DNA of 64,000 bases from Megamerina dolium (GCA_963854835.1 OY978530.1:15263720-15327719), one strand, 5' to 3'. Counted from the stretch's first letter, positions 1 through 9,975 are shown. The notes: a model not told the origin generated them from the sequence alone. Numbers and translations: made by a program.

Positions 1-85
1 TTAAGGGAGTGCTGCATGACTTCGCTAAGATTGCTACCGATTTGACCGGACACCACTAGTGCGAGGTCGTCAGGGTATGTTACAG
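1..85 (-). pseudogene. LOA-type reverse transcriptase fragment (catalytic motif)
   Basis: Read on the minus strand, about 63-77 encodes YPDDLALVVSG, the catalytic motif region of a non-LTR reverse transcriptase, where the family normally has YADD or FADD. The reading frame runs to the window edge, so the rest is not visible. It lies downstream of an RNase H remnant (86-535), the wrong order for one intact element. It therefore belongs to a second copy or to a rearrangement of the same one. The Ala to Pro change in the motif suggests it is inactive. Confidence 0.6.
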
Positions 86-1082
86 TTTTGCAACTTGATT
101 CTTGCCGTACTTCTGTTCCTATACCACAAAAAGGTTCTGGTCCGATCATTGTCAAACGGCTCCATTTCTAGCGACTTCGTTAGTTCGAGTTAGTGCATTA
201 TCCTAAACTCTTATGTGTCCATGGACCCAGCAGAGACTGGTTTTATTGTCTTTTCCTTTTCTTTTTGTAGACAGCCCTGTACTAACTTGAAATCCACCTC
301 ATATAAACTGAGTTCTCCAAGGGCAGTTTAGCTATCCGATAGTAAGGCTATTTATTTTTTTTAATACTTTCTATCTAGATTAAACTGTACACATCTATCG
401 ATACCAAGAATTTTTGTCTGAAAAATACTTGGGTAATTAACGATGGGTTCAGAGTATTTGGTTTTGGGTCCGTATATCCCCTGTGCCACTTTCGGTTCTT
501 GACCCGTCAGTGTACCACATCATTGTGTGTTTTTTAAGAGAGTTCGCAGCATCTATGTTGCTCCATTCATTTCTATAATATGATTTTACCACAAAGCGTT
601 TCTCAACGTTAAATTTCTTACTTGTTTTTTCCTGTAGAAAATCAAGTATAGAGTTTTTGCTGAGGATCCGTAGGGCCAGTAGCCCTGTCCTTGCTTTATC
701 TCCCGTTATTCTTATTAAGGTTGCTGCCTAAGGTTTACTACCTTCCATAGCTCCACAAGTTACGATTAGGAATACCATCATCGTGTATATCCAATGTAAA
801 ATTTTGGGCCTACAACCGCAAGACTTTCCTGCCAATCTTCTACATATCATTAGAGCACGCTGGCCTTTTTCCGCAATGAATATTACATGCGATTTCCATG
901 TCATTTTACTGTCTAGAATTATCTCTAGATATTTTACTTCTGTTCTGGGTATTATGGTCTCCCATAGTATCGCAGATATTACTAGCTGAGATATGTATTC
1001 TTCCAGACATACAGATGTTGCTTGCAAGTAAACGCTACTGAAATCTTCGAGAACATGATGTTTTATTCTGCTTTTTATCAAT
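86..1082 (-). pseudogene. LOA/I-type non-LTR 3' fragment: RT connection plus RNase H
   Basis: The minus strand at 728-1081 encodes the segment after the RT palm: VKYLEIILDSKMTWKSHV, then a helical stretch ending in HWIYTMMV. Further downstream, about 500-517 encodes WYTDGS followed by RTESGTG, the first catalytic Asp region of RNase H. About 124-148 encodes IGPEPFCG, a segment also found at the end of the RNase H domain of the LOA element at 49400. Several frameshifts and stops separate these pieces. Non-LTR elements with RNase H after RT belong to the I, R1-related and LOA groups; the close match to the LOA copy here makes LOA most likely. No endonuclease or ORF1 of this copy is left; it begins at about 1082 against an unrelated Jockey fragment. 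Confidence 0.7.
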
Positions 1083-1287
1083 ATGGCATTCCTCCGCGTG
1101 CCTTACCATGCGGATGATTTGAGGTGTACAGTTTGTAATATGGTATTTGGTAGCAATTTTTGTCAGTGAAATGGGTCTCAGATATCATCATTATGTCGAT
1201 CGGGCTGGATTCAAGGAATTGAATTAGCTCCAAACGGTGCTGTCTTAAGCCGTTGGCGTTCCAGTGGCATATCTTGAGACAACTCAT
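1083..1287 (-). pseudogene. Jockey-clade endonuclease, N-terminal fragment
   Basis: The minus strand from 1287 encodes LKICHWNANGL, then MMISETHFTDKN and a C-terminal ARGG. This is the start of an apurinic-like endonuclease of a Jockey-clade non-LTR retrotransposon. The catalytic Asn (WNANGL) and Glu (SETH) are visible. The domain normally spans about 220 residues; only about 67 remain before the frame runs into the LOA fragment at 1082. In an intact element the enzyme nicks target DNA for target-primed reverse transcription. Confidence 0.8.
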
Positions 1288-1499
1288 GGTCTGGATAGCA
1301 ATGTTTGGAGTAGCATCGATTGATTTTTCATCATTTCTTGCATCATTGTTTGCATTGAGTTCATGAATTGGTTCATATTCTGAATTAATGTTTGAAGCAA
1401 ATGTTCAAGGGTACTTGGCTGTTGGGTGGGCAGTCAGTGCTTCTGCTCATTATTTACATTGCTTTGTTGGTGTGGGTTTTGTTTTAACACAATAGCGTA

Positions 1500-2031
1500 T
1501 TAATTGGTTTGATTCTTGTTTGGGATTGCAGAGAAGAATTGTGTTGCATCAAGATTTTGTCTCTTACTTGAGTTGGCTATCTGAGTTTGCTCAACTGGTT
1601 TTAGAGGTTGATTGCTAGCGGAGAAATTTAGCTTTAGGGTTGTATATACTGGGCAACCTCTACAATTTGCGGTGTGATTACCTCCACAATTGCTGCTTTT
1701 TTTCATGCTAGCATCGCCTTTAGACTTTGGGCACATGTTTGATATATGAAGATGTCCACAAATCACACAAACAGTTGGCAAGGTACAATATGTTGTTTAT
1801 TGTTGTTACAAATTTAGATGTAGTGTTAGAGACAGGAATATGTGCAGGCAAAAGATTTGCACTGTTACTTTCACTTGTGCAGTGTGTATCAACTGATTTT
1901 TTTGATAATGCACTTATCGCGGGGGTTTGCGCGGGTGATTGCAAATTATTGTTTACACACACATTAACAGGCGATTGCCGATGCCGGAGAGGAGAGCGCT
2001 GGACACTCATATTACAAACAAAATGTTTCAA
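1500..2031 (-). pseudogene. Jockey-clade ORF1 (gag-like) remnant with zinc knuckles
   Basis: Two minus-strand frames (2031-1720 and 1781-1500) overlap and together give the C-terminal part of a Jockey-type ORF1 nucleic-acid-binding protein. The knuckle CVICGHLHISNMC fits CX2CX3HX4C. A second knuckle, NCGGNHTANCRGCPVY, follows and appears to have lost its first Cys to Ser. A frameshift lies near 1750-1790, and the N-terminal part is low-complexity Ser/Pro/Thr. It lies just upstream of the endonuclease fragment, as expected for one 3'-truncated Jockey copy occupying about 1083-2040. Confidence 0.75.
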
Positions 2032-2039
2032 ACGATATT

Positions 2040-2692
2040 ATTATTATTTTTTTTTTTCTTTCATTTTATTTTTCTTTTTGCTTATTTGTATAAGCAATAA
2101 AGAACCACAGAAATAACTCCTTGAGTTAACTTAGCGTCTTTTCGCAATATATTTAATTTTTTTTTACCGAAATCAATCACTTTTCCGACTCTATCAAAGG
2201 AGAGATGCGAAACACGTCCACTCTTATTGGTGACTTTTCACGAAAAATTTTCAGTATTCTCCAAATGAGCTGCGTTTATATCTGCAGCAGCAGTTGTTGC
2301 ATTTTTTCCACTTTTATAAAAAAAACTACAAAATATGCCTCTTATACTCGTTCGTTGATTCCATTTTATTTTTTAACAACGCGTACTTCAATCCGAGTGA
2401 TTTTAACACTTGTTGAATGCACAATACATCAGAGAAAATAAAAATAGTATCTCCCACGAATCATTCTTTGTGCGCAAAAAGCGCCTACTATGAAACTAGC
2501 TGTGGTCTTTTGCACGCGAGTGTTTTCTGAGCGAAAAGCTAATCCAAGTGCATTTTGCAAGCCATATAATTAATATTTGCTTAGAGAGAATGAAAGAGAG
2601 ATTATATTCTAATATCAATGGACTGGTTTGAAGATGTAAACAAATATATTCATGCAGCTCTACAATATTTATATATGTAGAAAGAGAGGGGG
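2040..2692. other. AT-rich sequence without recognised gene
   Basis: This stretch holds T-rich runs and no coding signal I can recognise. It could include the 5' part of the Jockey copy to its left, but there is no independent support. Confidence 0.4.
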
Positions 2693-2822
2693 ACCTGTTC
2701 CGACAAACATAACCCTTGCGATATCACTTTTCTGAGCTTCATGCAAATTCATACCGTTGTCAGATCTGCCCATTACTTGCAGACAGGTGTTCAATGTTCG
2801 AAAGAGAAATCTTTCAAAGAAG
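2693..2822 (-). repeat. SINE-like body fragment, copy 2
   Basis: The plus strand reads CTTGCGATATCACTTTTC near 2715 and GTTCGAAAGAGAAATCTTT near 2797. The same blocks occur in the same order at 8100 and 8212 in the tRNA-headed SINE. Similarity fades after about 2822, so this copy lacks the tRNA-related head. I infer a dispersed tRNA-derived SINE family with two copies in this window. Confidence 0.55.
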
Positions 2823-3481
2823 AATATCAAAGACCAACACTAACTACAAAGCTATAGCATACACCTCTTAGTACTGTGTAAACGGAATTACTAGGCTTAA
2901 AAAAAAATTAAGACAATCGCTGGATATTTTACCCGAATTATGAACTTCGGTTTTAATTTCATGGTTCTCCGATATCACTATTCGACACTAAAAAAATAAC
3001 AAGGTTTTGAAAACGGATTCTGATAGAGGCGGGCTAAACAAAATTACACGTATATCGGCGTTTTTAAAGGTTACATCGGAATATTTTTGGGGGGTCTAAG
3101 TTTTTCCCCTTTGATCCATTCTCACAGCAAATCGGCATATGAAACCATGCGATCCGTATTTATGAGAATTTTTGTGGAACATATTAATAATATACCTCGG
3201 CGATATGTGGGTTATTTTGGCTTCTTCTTTAAAGTCGTATAAAACACCAATAAAACTTGGGGAATACGGGTAAAAATGTACTACAAAAAAATTACCCATA
3301 AAATTTTACTATAGGCCTCTGAACACACTAAAGTTCCAAACTAAATACAAATAATAGAAATTTGTCTTAGCCACAATTGAATCTAAACGGTTAATATCGT
3401 GGTTATACCGACTTGTGTTTATAATATTTTTTTGTGTTATGGGTATGTGCCTTGGATATTAATTATTGTGGGTGTGTGTCT
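2823..3481. other. AT-rich spacer without recognised gene
   Basis: No coding frame, structural RNA or known repeat was recognised. Short open frames here have no family features. Confidence 0.4.
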
Positions 3482-3496
3482 TGGGTGAGAGCTTAG
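3482..3496. repeat. Target-site duplication of LOA element A, left
   Basis: TGGGTGAGAGCTTAG here matches TGGGTAAGAGCTTAG at 7741-7755 with one mismatch. The two copies exactly bracket LOA element A. A duplication of this length is normal for target-primed insertion of non-LTR elements. Confidence 0.75.
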
Positions 3497-3589
3497 GTTA
3501 GGTTAGGTGAGGTTATGCGGCCGCTCCTCAAAGGGGGGCGCACTTAGGCCAAATAATTAGCCCATTGTGTCACCATGCATCACTGATGC

Positions 3590-3838
3590 TTACTGTCCTA
3601 TATCCCCTGTTAAGCGGAACCATTGGGATTTCCTAATGAATAGAGCAATGTCCCTGACATCCATGGGTGCAACCTCAGTGGTATCTGTAAAAAAGGCACT
3701 CCCCCGTGCCAAGGCGGGGCATCTACAGAGGAAGTGGTGAACACTTTCCTCCTCTTCCTCGTCCTGGCAGCTGCGATAAAAATAGTATATTTTCAAGAGT
3801 TGGCCAGATTTTCCTAGTGGTAACACAAGAGCTCTCAT
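3590..3838 (-). pseudogene. LOA element A ORF2 C-terminus (Cys/His motif)
   Basis: The frame encodes CQDEEEEESVHHFLCRCPALA, the CX2-type Cys/His motif that closes ORF2 in R1/LOA elements (the first Cys position reads SCQD). The C-terminus continues DVRDIALFIRKSQWF and stops at 3592. It follows the RT frame almost directly, so the RNase H domain expected between them (about 130 residues) has been deleted near 3830-3900. The motif is thought to help nucleic-acid binding during target-primed reverse transcription. Confidence 0.75.
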
Positions 3839-5129
3839 CCCGCCATCTTCTGTTGGCTATGGTGAGATAATGTTGTGTAGTTCTGTAGGGTAGTTCTGTT
3901 AGCTTTAGACTAGTTCTCTGAATTCTAGGTAAGATAAAAATAGGTATTTTATGCTTTCTAGTAAAGAGGACTAGCTCAGTTTTGGCAGGGTTGATGGCCA
4001 GACCAGAGTTTGAAGCCCATTTGGACAAGATTGATAATGCATGGTTCATCACTTCCGTGAGTGTATCTAAATATTTTCCCGATGCCACAAGTGCCACGTC
4101 ATCTGCATAAGCCACCGCTTTGCATCCCATGGCCTCTAAAGATATGAGAACTTCATTGATGGTTGATGGTTCCACAAAAGAGGCGACAGCACACCCCCTT
4201 GAGGGGTGCGCTTAATCGCATGAGGTACCCAATTTTAAGTTTATCACTCTTTGCTTTAGCAACAGATTAATGAATCTAATAATAGGTTCATCAACCTTAA
4301 GCATAGCAAGAGAGTTTTCGACTGCTTCTGGGGTTATGTTATTGAAGGCCCCCTCAATATCTAGAAAGGTGACCAAGCTATATTCTTTGCAGTGCAAAAA
4401 TGTTTCGATCTTTTGCACAAGTAAGTGAAGGTCTGTCTCAATGGACTTGCCTTTGTTATATGCGTGTTGCAATGAAGAGATATTCTTAGCATCTATAGAG
4501 CCCCTTAAGTGCACATCAAGTAGTCTTTCAAGGGTTTTTAATAAGAAGGATGATATACTTATAGGTCTGAAATCACTTGGTTCCAACCAAGGTGTTAGAA
4601 GGTCAGCACACTTCTGCATGTCCGCGGGTATAATACCATCAGGTCCTGGTGACTTGAATAGCTTAAAATTATTAATCGCCCAATTAATCTTTGTTTTACT
4701 GATTATTTTGTGCGGGACGTAGTAGATAATTCTACTAGGATTAACATTGGGAGTTCGGCCAGGGCTGTCCTCCAAACAGCCTGGAAAGTGGGTATCAATT
4801 AATACCCGAAGAGTTTCCAGACTTGAAGTAGTCCAATCACCATCCCCCTTCATAATGAAGCTGGGTTTAACTGGATTCGTTGCCAGAATCTTTCGTAGGC
4901 GGCTTGCCTCTGAAATTTCCTCTATGTTGCTGCAAAAGTCATTCCATGATGATCTTTTTGCTTTCCTAATCGTCTCTTTAAACACTCGTAGGCTCTCCTT
5001 ATAAGGTTGCCATTGATTAGTGATTTTGTCTCGGTTGAATTGCTGTCCACACTCCTTCCTTAGAGTGATGATCTCTACCGACCACCACGGAGGTCTCTTC
5101 TTTTTTGGAGTACAGTAGCTTTCCGGCAA
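3723..5129 (-). pseudogene. LOA element A reverse transcriptase
   Basis: Two frames (5129-4212 and 4175-3723) make up the RT. Visible blocks are SPGPDGIIPADMQ, FRPISISSFLLKTLERLLD, HAYNKGKSIETDL, the motif A region VTFLDIEGAFNNI and the catalytic AYADDVALVASG near 4095-4115. A frameshift near 4176-4211 breaks the segment leading to YADD. After DLLTPWLE the protein jumps directly to PSDFRPIS, so about 40 residues of the finger region are missing compared with LOA relatives. The catalytic Asp pair survives, but the domain as a whole is broken. Confidence 0.85.
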
Positions 5130-5912
5130 GCTTCTGTAACTTGATCAACAGCGGCCTCAAGCTGCTCCTCATTTTGCAGGCTTGAGGGCGCCTGAGTGAG
5201 GGATTTATTCAGGGTGGCCCTATACTTATCCCAATTTGTGCGTTTCCTATTTAAAAATGGTATCTGCTTTTGTGACCTTATATCAAGGCGGAAGCTAATA
5301 TACCTATGATCCGTGAAAGAGTGTTCTTTGTCAACCCTCCATTCCCTAACTAGACAGTGCGAAGAGTCGTTTGTAAGGGATATATCTAAAACCTCCTCCC
5401 TGTTGCAGGTAATAAAGGTCGGTTCTGTACCCATGTTTGCGAGAGTCAAGTTAGAACTAATAATATATTCAAAAAGTGACTCACCTCGTTCGTTGTTATC
5501 TGAGCTGCCCCAGATATAATGGTGTGCGTTGGCATCGGCTCCCATCACCAGATTCGCCTCGCGTTTCTCCGCCTCCCGAATGCCTTCTTTATTATAGGGT
5601 GAGGTGGGGGCTCAGTGTGGTCGTGAGCCATGTACGCAGACATCAGCCAATATATATGGGATTGATGATCTAGCGCAATGGTCACAGTATCCTTGTCGCT
5701 AAAATACATGATCGAGGTTTACCTGCGTTTTGAGCATAGTAGAGTCCATAATTTGTGGAGTTTAGTCCGCGCACCTTGTCATCCAGGATCCACGGTTCCT
5801 GAATTAAAAAGATGTCCTCCGCATTATCGCTTAGCCGGGGGACGAGAGAAGCGGAAGCTGCTTTAGAGTGGTGCAGATTAATCTGGACCACCTTAAGCAT
5901 CTTCCTTTGCAA
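5075..5912 (-). pseudogene. LOA element A endonuclease
   Basis: The N-terminal frame (5912-5682) encodes VVQINLHHSKAASAS and IFLIQEPWILD, carrying the catalytic Asn and Glu of an apurinic-like endonuclease. The second frame (5548-5075) gives MGADANAHHYIWGSS and FTDHRYISF, the Asp/Asn and the terminal Asp-His pair. All core residues are present, but two frameshifts and stops between 5548 and 5682 split the domain. It overlaps the RT frame at 5075-5129 in another reading frame, which marks a further frameshift. In an active element the enzyme makes the first-strand nick. Confidence 0.85.
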
Positions 5913-6228
5913 TATTTAATATAGACGCCTCGGTCACCGTCGTATCGGTGTCCTCGACGTTACAGCATAGTAAGTCGTCCTCATCCGCTGTGCTAACTTC
6001 CACATTTCGGAAGAGGTCGCCAATCATATCAGACGTTGACAGCGTATCGCTGTCTCCTTCAGACGAGATGTCCTCAACCGGGGCCGAACTTACTTTCATA
6101 TCCCCTGGTTTTGGATCTACTTTTCCTGCGTCTTTTTCATAGACTTTCAGGGTGATTTGGGAGGAGCCATAGCTTATCACCCCCTTCTGTTTGGCGAGAG
6201 GTGCCAAGGATTGCTCATTTAAGATCAC
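5893..6228 (-). pseudogene. LOA element A ORF1, C-terminal part
   Basis: A 111-residue acidic frame rich in Asp, Glu, Ser and Thr (for example EDISSEGDSDTLST) ends in NIAKEDA just before the ORF2 start. Its last 20 bases overlap the ORF2 frame at 5893-5912, the ORF1/ORF2 arrangement usual in LOA elements. It continues ORF1 from 6418-7302 after a break at 6229-6417. No catalytic motif is expected in ORF1. Confidence 0.6.
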
Positions 6229-6417
6229 AACGACCTATCTTGAGTTCTCCTTGGCCTCTCCCACCTTCACAACCCTCCAATCATCTGTGAGAAGGGATGG
6301 ATTTGCGAGTCGCATATGATCCAAGATTTCTTTAGGATCTGACGGTTCTGTGGAATCCAGGCGCGTGACCTGGGTCTATTGGGGATTTGGTCCCTAGGAA
6401 CGGCCTCAAGCCGAGCG

Positions 6418-7302
6418 TTAGGCCAAATCTCCCCAACTTTCGTGATGGCCTCTCTGAAGAGATCTGACGATCGCTGGTCCGCACAGGACGCAGCAAACGA
6501 CCGGGCCAGGGTTAATCGCCAGGATATCCCTGTATATCCTAAGGAGACTTATCTCCACTAGGCGCCATTGCCCGAATGGCAGTGCTCCATGTTCATGGTT
6601 CCTATCAATGACGGCAAGGATAAGGTGGTCCTTTGCCACGTCACTGAAGGAACGTGCTTGGATGTTGAATATGGCCGAAGCCGAAGTTTTCGCCTTTTCT
6701 GGCTTAGACAGCTGCTCTTCTTGCGAGCGTTGCCGTTTGGACGCAAGTCCAGAAGAACGGGCATTTTCGCGTTCAGCGATTATGCCTTTTGCCCACTCCA
6801 GAGATTCTTTTTCTCGCTCTGAGAGTTCTGTTACCGGGACGCCACCGAGCTTTTCATTGATTCTGAAAGCGGCTCTTCTTTCCCGATATGTCCGGATGGA
6901 CCCGCTAATTGGTTTAGCGGGAGCTTTTAAATTAGAGGCAGTAGCTGAAGTTGATGGAACTAAGTCCAAAGGGGATGTAGCTGCTGAAACTAAAGTCGCA
7001 GTCTTTGTTAGTGTCTTAGTAGCAGCGGGTCTTGATATGGTGGTCACAGACCCTTTGCTAACTTGCACTGATTTTCTCGATTCCAGTGGTTTGATGGCCA
7101 GAACTGGTGTGCTCCTGCGTACAGGTGCTTTAGTGACAGCGGAGGGGCCTGACTTTAGTATCTTATGCTCCACGCTTCCCGAAGAAGTTACAATTTTGGG
7201 ACGAGTCCCTGTGGTGTCCGATTTGGACGTGGGTATGCCTTCCAGGGGAGGCCTTTTGGGGTTTTCGGAATTGTCCGAGGCAATTTTTAATTTATTGTCC
7301 AT
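6418..7302 (-). pseudogene. LOA element A ORF1 (gag-like RNA-binding protein)
   Basis: This 294-residue frame begins MDNKLKIASDNSENPKRPP and has a long basic, Ser/Thr/Pro-rich N-terminus. A helical segment follows (YRERRAAFRINEKLGGV, then EREKESLEWAKGIIAEREN), and then SFSDVAKDHLILAVIDRN, which matches the start of the DUF4780-like ORF1 domain of LOA-group elements (the copy at 42373 has YAQVAEADLVMGVMD at the same point). The frame is lost after about residue 245, and the rest is scattered over other frames down to 5893. The product would coat element RNA. Confidence 0.7.
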
Positions 7303-7740
7303 ATTTCATATACGACCGCTTACCCGACGTATCAGGCATAGCGGTCTAATCTTTTAGGAGGGACTTAGAGGTCGTCCGAAGTAAGCCCTATACTCCGGAA
7401 AGTCCAAAGTTACTCCCTGAGGCGGACAGGTATCAGAGAGGCTCCGTTAAAATACAGCCAGTAAAGTCCCCTGGCTGCAAACTAACCAGTGGGCACGGAA
7501 ACGCATAACACCCTGGATTGGGGGAAGGATTTTATCGACTCCCAGGTCTAGTGTTCGTAGTGTTCTGTTAAATAACACGGTCACCTCAAGCAGGATGTGA
7601 CAGAGTCACGCACTAGCGGTCTTAGTCAGATAGAGGCTAGTGCCGTATATAAAGCTAAGGCTGTATTGCGCATATTCTGCCTGACCCCAAGCGCACTCGC
7701 ACATCCACACACCCGCACACCTGAACACTTGCTTGACCCC
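7303..7740 (-). other. LOA element A 5' untranslated region
   Basis: This non-coding stretch upstream of the ORF1 start ends exactly at the right-hand target duplication. The element's 5' end reads GGGGTCAAGCAAG on the minus strand. An internal promoter is expected here for this class, but I cannot point to its elements. Confidence 0.6.
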
Positions 7741-7755
7741 TGGGTAAGAGCTTAG
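7741..7755. repeat. Target-site duplication of LOA element A, right
   Basis: TGGGTAAGAGCTTAG, the partner of 3482-3496 with one mismatch. Confidence 0.75.
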
Positions 7756-8077
7756 AAGTAGTGGTTTAATGTGACGCTTTAATCAGAGAACTTATAATAC
7801 CAGAGGAATCCTACTTTGGGTTTTGAGCTCATTTCTCATTACAATATCAATTGCCATAACCAGGAGAGCAAATGCTGTAAATTAACATGGCAAAATAATT
7901 TTGAATTTTATATGGCAGCATGCCTATTTTATATACATATGTGGATTTTGCTATTTAAAAAATAAATATATATGTGGTGCTTATAAGCTCCGAAGGGGTC
8001 TTTGGCAGAGCTTCTCTTCCATTAATCTTGTGTGTGTTAAATTTTGGACAGTATTAGAAAGAACCTACATATTTTAT
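7756..8077. other. Spacer without recognised feature
   Basis: AT-rich. I see no gene or repeat signature here. Confidence 0.4.
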
Positions 8078-8335
8078 CCGGTTCCGAACGGCAGAACTCT
8101 TGCGACATCACTTTTTCCGGGCTTTGTCACGGAGTTCTTTTAGAAGCTTTTTCCATAACAAGTTGTTACTGTCGGAAGAATTGCCAATTGCTTGCCGACA
8201 CGTGGACACCGTTCGAAAGAAAAATCTTTTGATATTAAATTGGTTATGCTTCAGCCGGGGATTGAACCCACTACCTACAGATCTTCTGATCTGTAACACT
8301 AACAACACACTAACCACTGAGCCACGGCACCCACA
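8078..8335 (-). repeat. tRNA-derived SINE, copy 1
   Basis: On the minus strand, GGGTGCCGTGGCTCAGTGG (8315-8333) contains a box A (TGGCTCAGTGGT, 8313-8324), and GGTTCAATCC (8259-8268) is a box B. These are the two internal promoter blocks of RNA polymerase III. The anticodon-like stem ACAGATC/GATCTGT is visible, but the acceptor ends do not pair, so this is not a working tRNA gene. The unrelated body that follows down to 8078 recurs at 2693-2822. A tRNA pseudogene fused to an unrelated repeat is the alternative. Confidence 0.65.
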
Positions 8336-8340
8336 CCACC

Positions 8341-8972
8341 ATTTCCTACAAATCATAGTTATGATATTTATTCAATTTCTATTCTATCCGCAATCCAAAT
8401 TAATTATATTTATTAATTTATTAATGTACGAGTAGTAATATTATTTATAATATAAGTATAATATAATATAATATAATAATATAAGTAATAATATAATAAT
8501 GATATAATTTTAGTACATAATAATAGAAAAGTAGTAATATTAGCAATACTTAACATCATTTTAGTAATATTTTTAATAGAGATAGTCGAAATAGCAATAA
8601 TAGTACCAACATTTACCATTATTTTAGCAATAGTCGAAATAGTAATAATCTAAAAGTAGTAATATTAACAATATATAGCATATTTTCAATAATACTAGTA
8701 TTAATAAAACAATAATATCAGCAACAATAACTCCGTATTAGCTTTGTTTAAGCACTTAAAAGCTAAGTAAAGTTCTGCGCTGTGGATCAAAAACATTAGT
8801 GCGACATTTTAATGCTGAAGTTATGGTGGCTTCAATAACAGTTCGAACTATAAACAAAGCAATTTAACTGGCGGCCTTTTTAAATAGGCATGTATAAGTT
8901 TAGCGTAAATGTAGGGAAATATGTTGTGAATTATGTGACAGGAATCAATGAAAACATTGAAGTCCCAAAATA
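8341..8972. repeat. AT-rich low-complexity tract and spacer
   Basis: About 8425-8720 is built from short TAATA/ATAATA-like units, mostly A and T. The remainder to 8972 has no recognisable gene. Confidence 0.6.
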
Positions 8973-9006
8973 TCAGGTGTAGTAAAAAGAAATACATTAT
9001 TTTTCC
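8973..9006 (+). repeat. mariner left terminal inverted repeat
   Basis: This is the imperfect inverted partner of 23812-23845, sharing the blocks AGTAAAAA and CATTATTTTT. Confidence 0.6.
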
Positions 9007-9070
9007 AATAGATGGCTTTAGTAATCTGTATCTCGCGTTGTATTAGTGTGATCGGGTTATACGCTATATG

Positions 9071-9074
9071 CCGT
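9071..9074. repeat. Target-site duplication CCGT, left (gypsy copy 1)
   Basis: CCGT immediately precedes the 5' LTR (TGTTCCGAGCC) and recurs at 22716-22719 immediately after the 3' LTR. A 4-bp duplication is usual for Ty3/gypsy elements. Confidence 0.8.
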
Positions 9075-9550
9075 TGTTCCGAGCCAAAATATGAAATATG
9101 CACATATGCATATTTTGCCTCGCGACATATTTCCCGAAATTGGGAACTACATATTTGTCAATACACATACCAACATTGCTCGAAGTTGTGGTATACACAA
9201 TCCATACTAATATTACTTATAATTGTGGAATGTCAGAACACTGCGACAACTGAGTTGCAGCTGGGTGTGAAAATGCTGACAAAGCACTTTCCCACACAAT
9301 TCGTAGTTCTGCACTTACGTAAGCATACCTGTGTAAGCATGCATGACAACTAAAATCACGCGGTCTACTCATATGTGAGAATATCAAAAAGTTGCTTTCT
9401 CATGTAGAATATACACACATGGAGAGTGCATCGATCGTGTACATAAACACATATAGTACATACATATACACAAGTGGTGTGAATATATTATGGTATGTTG
9501 TATGTTGGTATGTGGGTAGATTGATATGTGCCTAGTGTTAGAAAAATGGA

Positions 9551-9592
9551 TATAAGCTGCCAGCTTACTGAAGGCAGTTGGTTGTTCAGTTG
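9551..9592 (+). promoter_or_regulatory. Putative LTR promoter (TATA-like box and initiator)
   Basis: TATAAG at 9551-9556 is followed about 30 bases later by TTCAGTTG (9585-9592), which fits the arthropod initiator TCAGT. The same arrangement appears in the other LTRs. It would start transcription at about 9588, placing the 58-bp repeats in R or U5. No expression evidence is available. Confidence 0.4.
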
Positions 9593-9742
9593 TGAGTCTT
9601 ATACCGAAGCGTTAGCTTTAAGAAAAGTGTAAATACTGCGATCCTTACGAGGCCCTCCAGCATTAGTGTAAAGTTTAAGTAAAAGTGTAAATACTGCGAT
9701 CCTTACGAGGCCCTCCAGTATTAGTGTAAAAGTGAAAAAAGC

Positions 9743-9748
9743 AATAAA
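9743..9748 (+). promoter_or_regulatory. Polyadenylation signal AATAAA in the LTR
   Basis: AATAAA lies within the LTR, downstream of the presumed start, with a second AATAAA about 20 bases further on. This position suits transcript ends generated in the 3' LTR. Confidence 0.4.
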
Positions 9749-9899
9749 GTAGAAACCGCAAGTATCCTTAATAAAATATAATTGTTTTATTTCAGCCAAC
9801 GAGTGTGTTAGACTCGAGGGATATTTAAGAGCTTAGGTCTAGGTGTTAATCTTGTGAGCTAGGTACTTAGTAAATGTTGTGGAAAAATAGTACACAATA

Positions 9900-9917
9900 T
9901 TTTGGCTTGTATATACA
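9900..9917 (+). other. Deleted primer binding site, gypsy copy 1
   Basis: After the LTR only TTTTGGC remains, followed at once by TTGTATATACAAGG. Copy 2 has about 27 more bases here, including most of the tRNA-Ser type primer site. Copy 1 could not prime minus-strand synthesis in the usual way. Confidence 0.75.
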
Positions 9918-9975
9918 AGGTGTTTTACGTTGAGTGTTTAACGCAGTACAGGACCTGATTCTAGTGTGTGTTCTA

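Larger units (their letters stand above)
3497..7740 (-). mobile_element. LOA-type non-LTR retrotransposon A
   Basis: A 4.2-kb minus-strand element with a 5' untranslated region (7303-7740), ORF1 (about 7302-5893), ORF2 with endonuclease and reverse transcriptase (5912-3723) and a zinc-like C-terminus (3838-3590). It ends in a tail read on the minus strand as CCTAACCTAAC. The endonuclease start QINLHHSKAASA is typical of LOA-group elements. Target duplications at 3482-3496 and 7741-7755 support these ends. Deletions have removed part of RT and practically all of RNase H, so it cannot move by itself. The 3' end resembles the sequence at 23904-23960. Confidence 0.85.
9075..9899 (+). repeat. 5' LTR of Ty3/gypsy copy 1
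   Basis: An 825-bp LTR beginning TGTTCCGAGCC and ending GTACACAATA. It is the direct repeat of 21887-22715 and matches in inverted orientation 50459-51286 and 59098-59934. It holds two copies of a 58-bp repeat (around 9623-9727, each containing AAATACTGCGATCCTTACG). The other three LTRs end in ACA, so the terminal ATA is a point change. Confidence 0.9.

Noticed and set aside
6608..7357. Plus-strand open frame of 249 codons
   Set aside because: It is the shadow of ORF1 of LOA element A on the opposite strand. The minus-strand frame has the ORF1 features.
8245..8333. Possible functional tRNA gene
   Set aside because: Boxes A and B are present, but the acceptor stem does not pair, spacing is too long and a repeat body follows. 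It is better explained as a SINE head.
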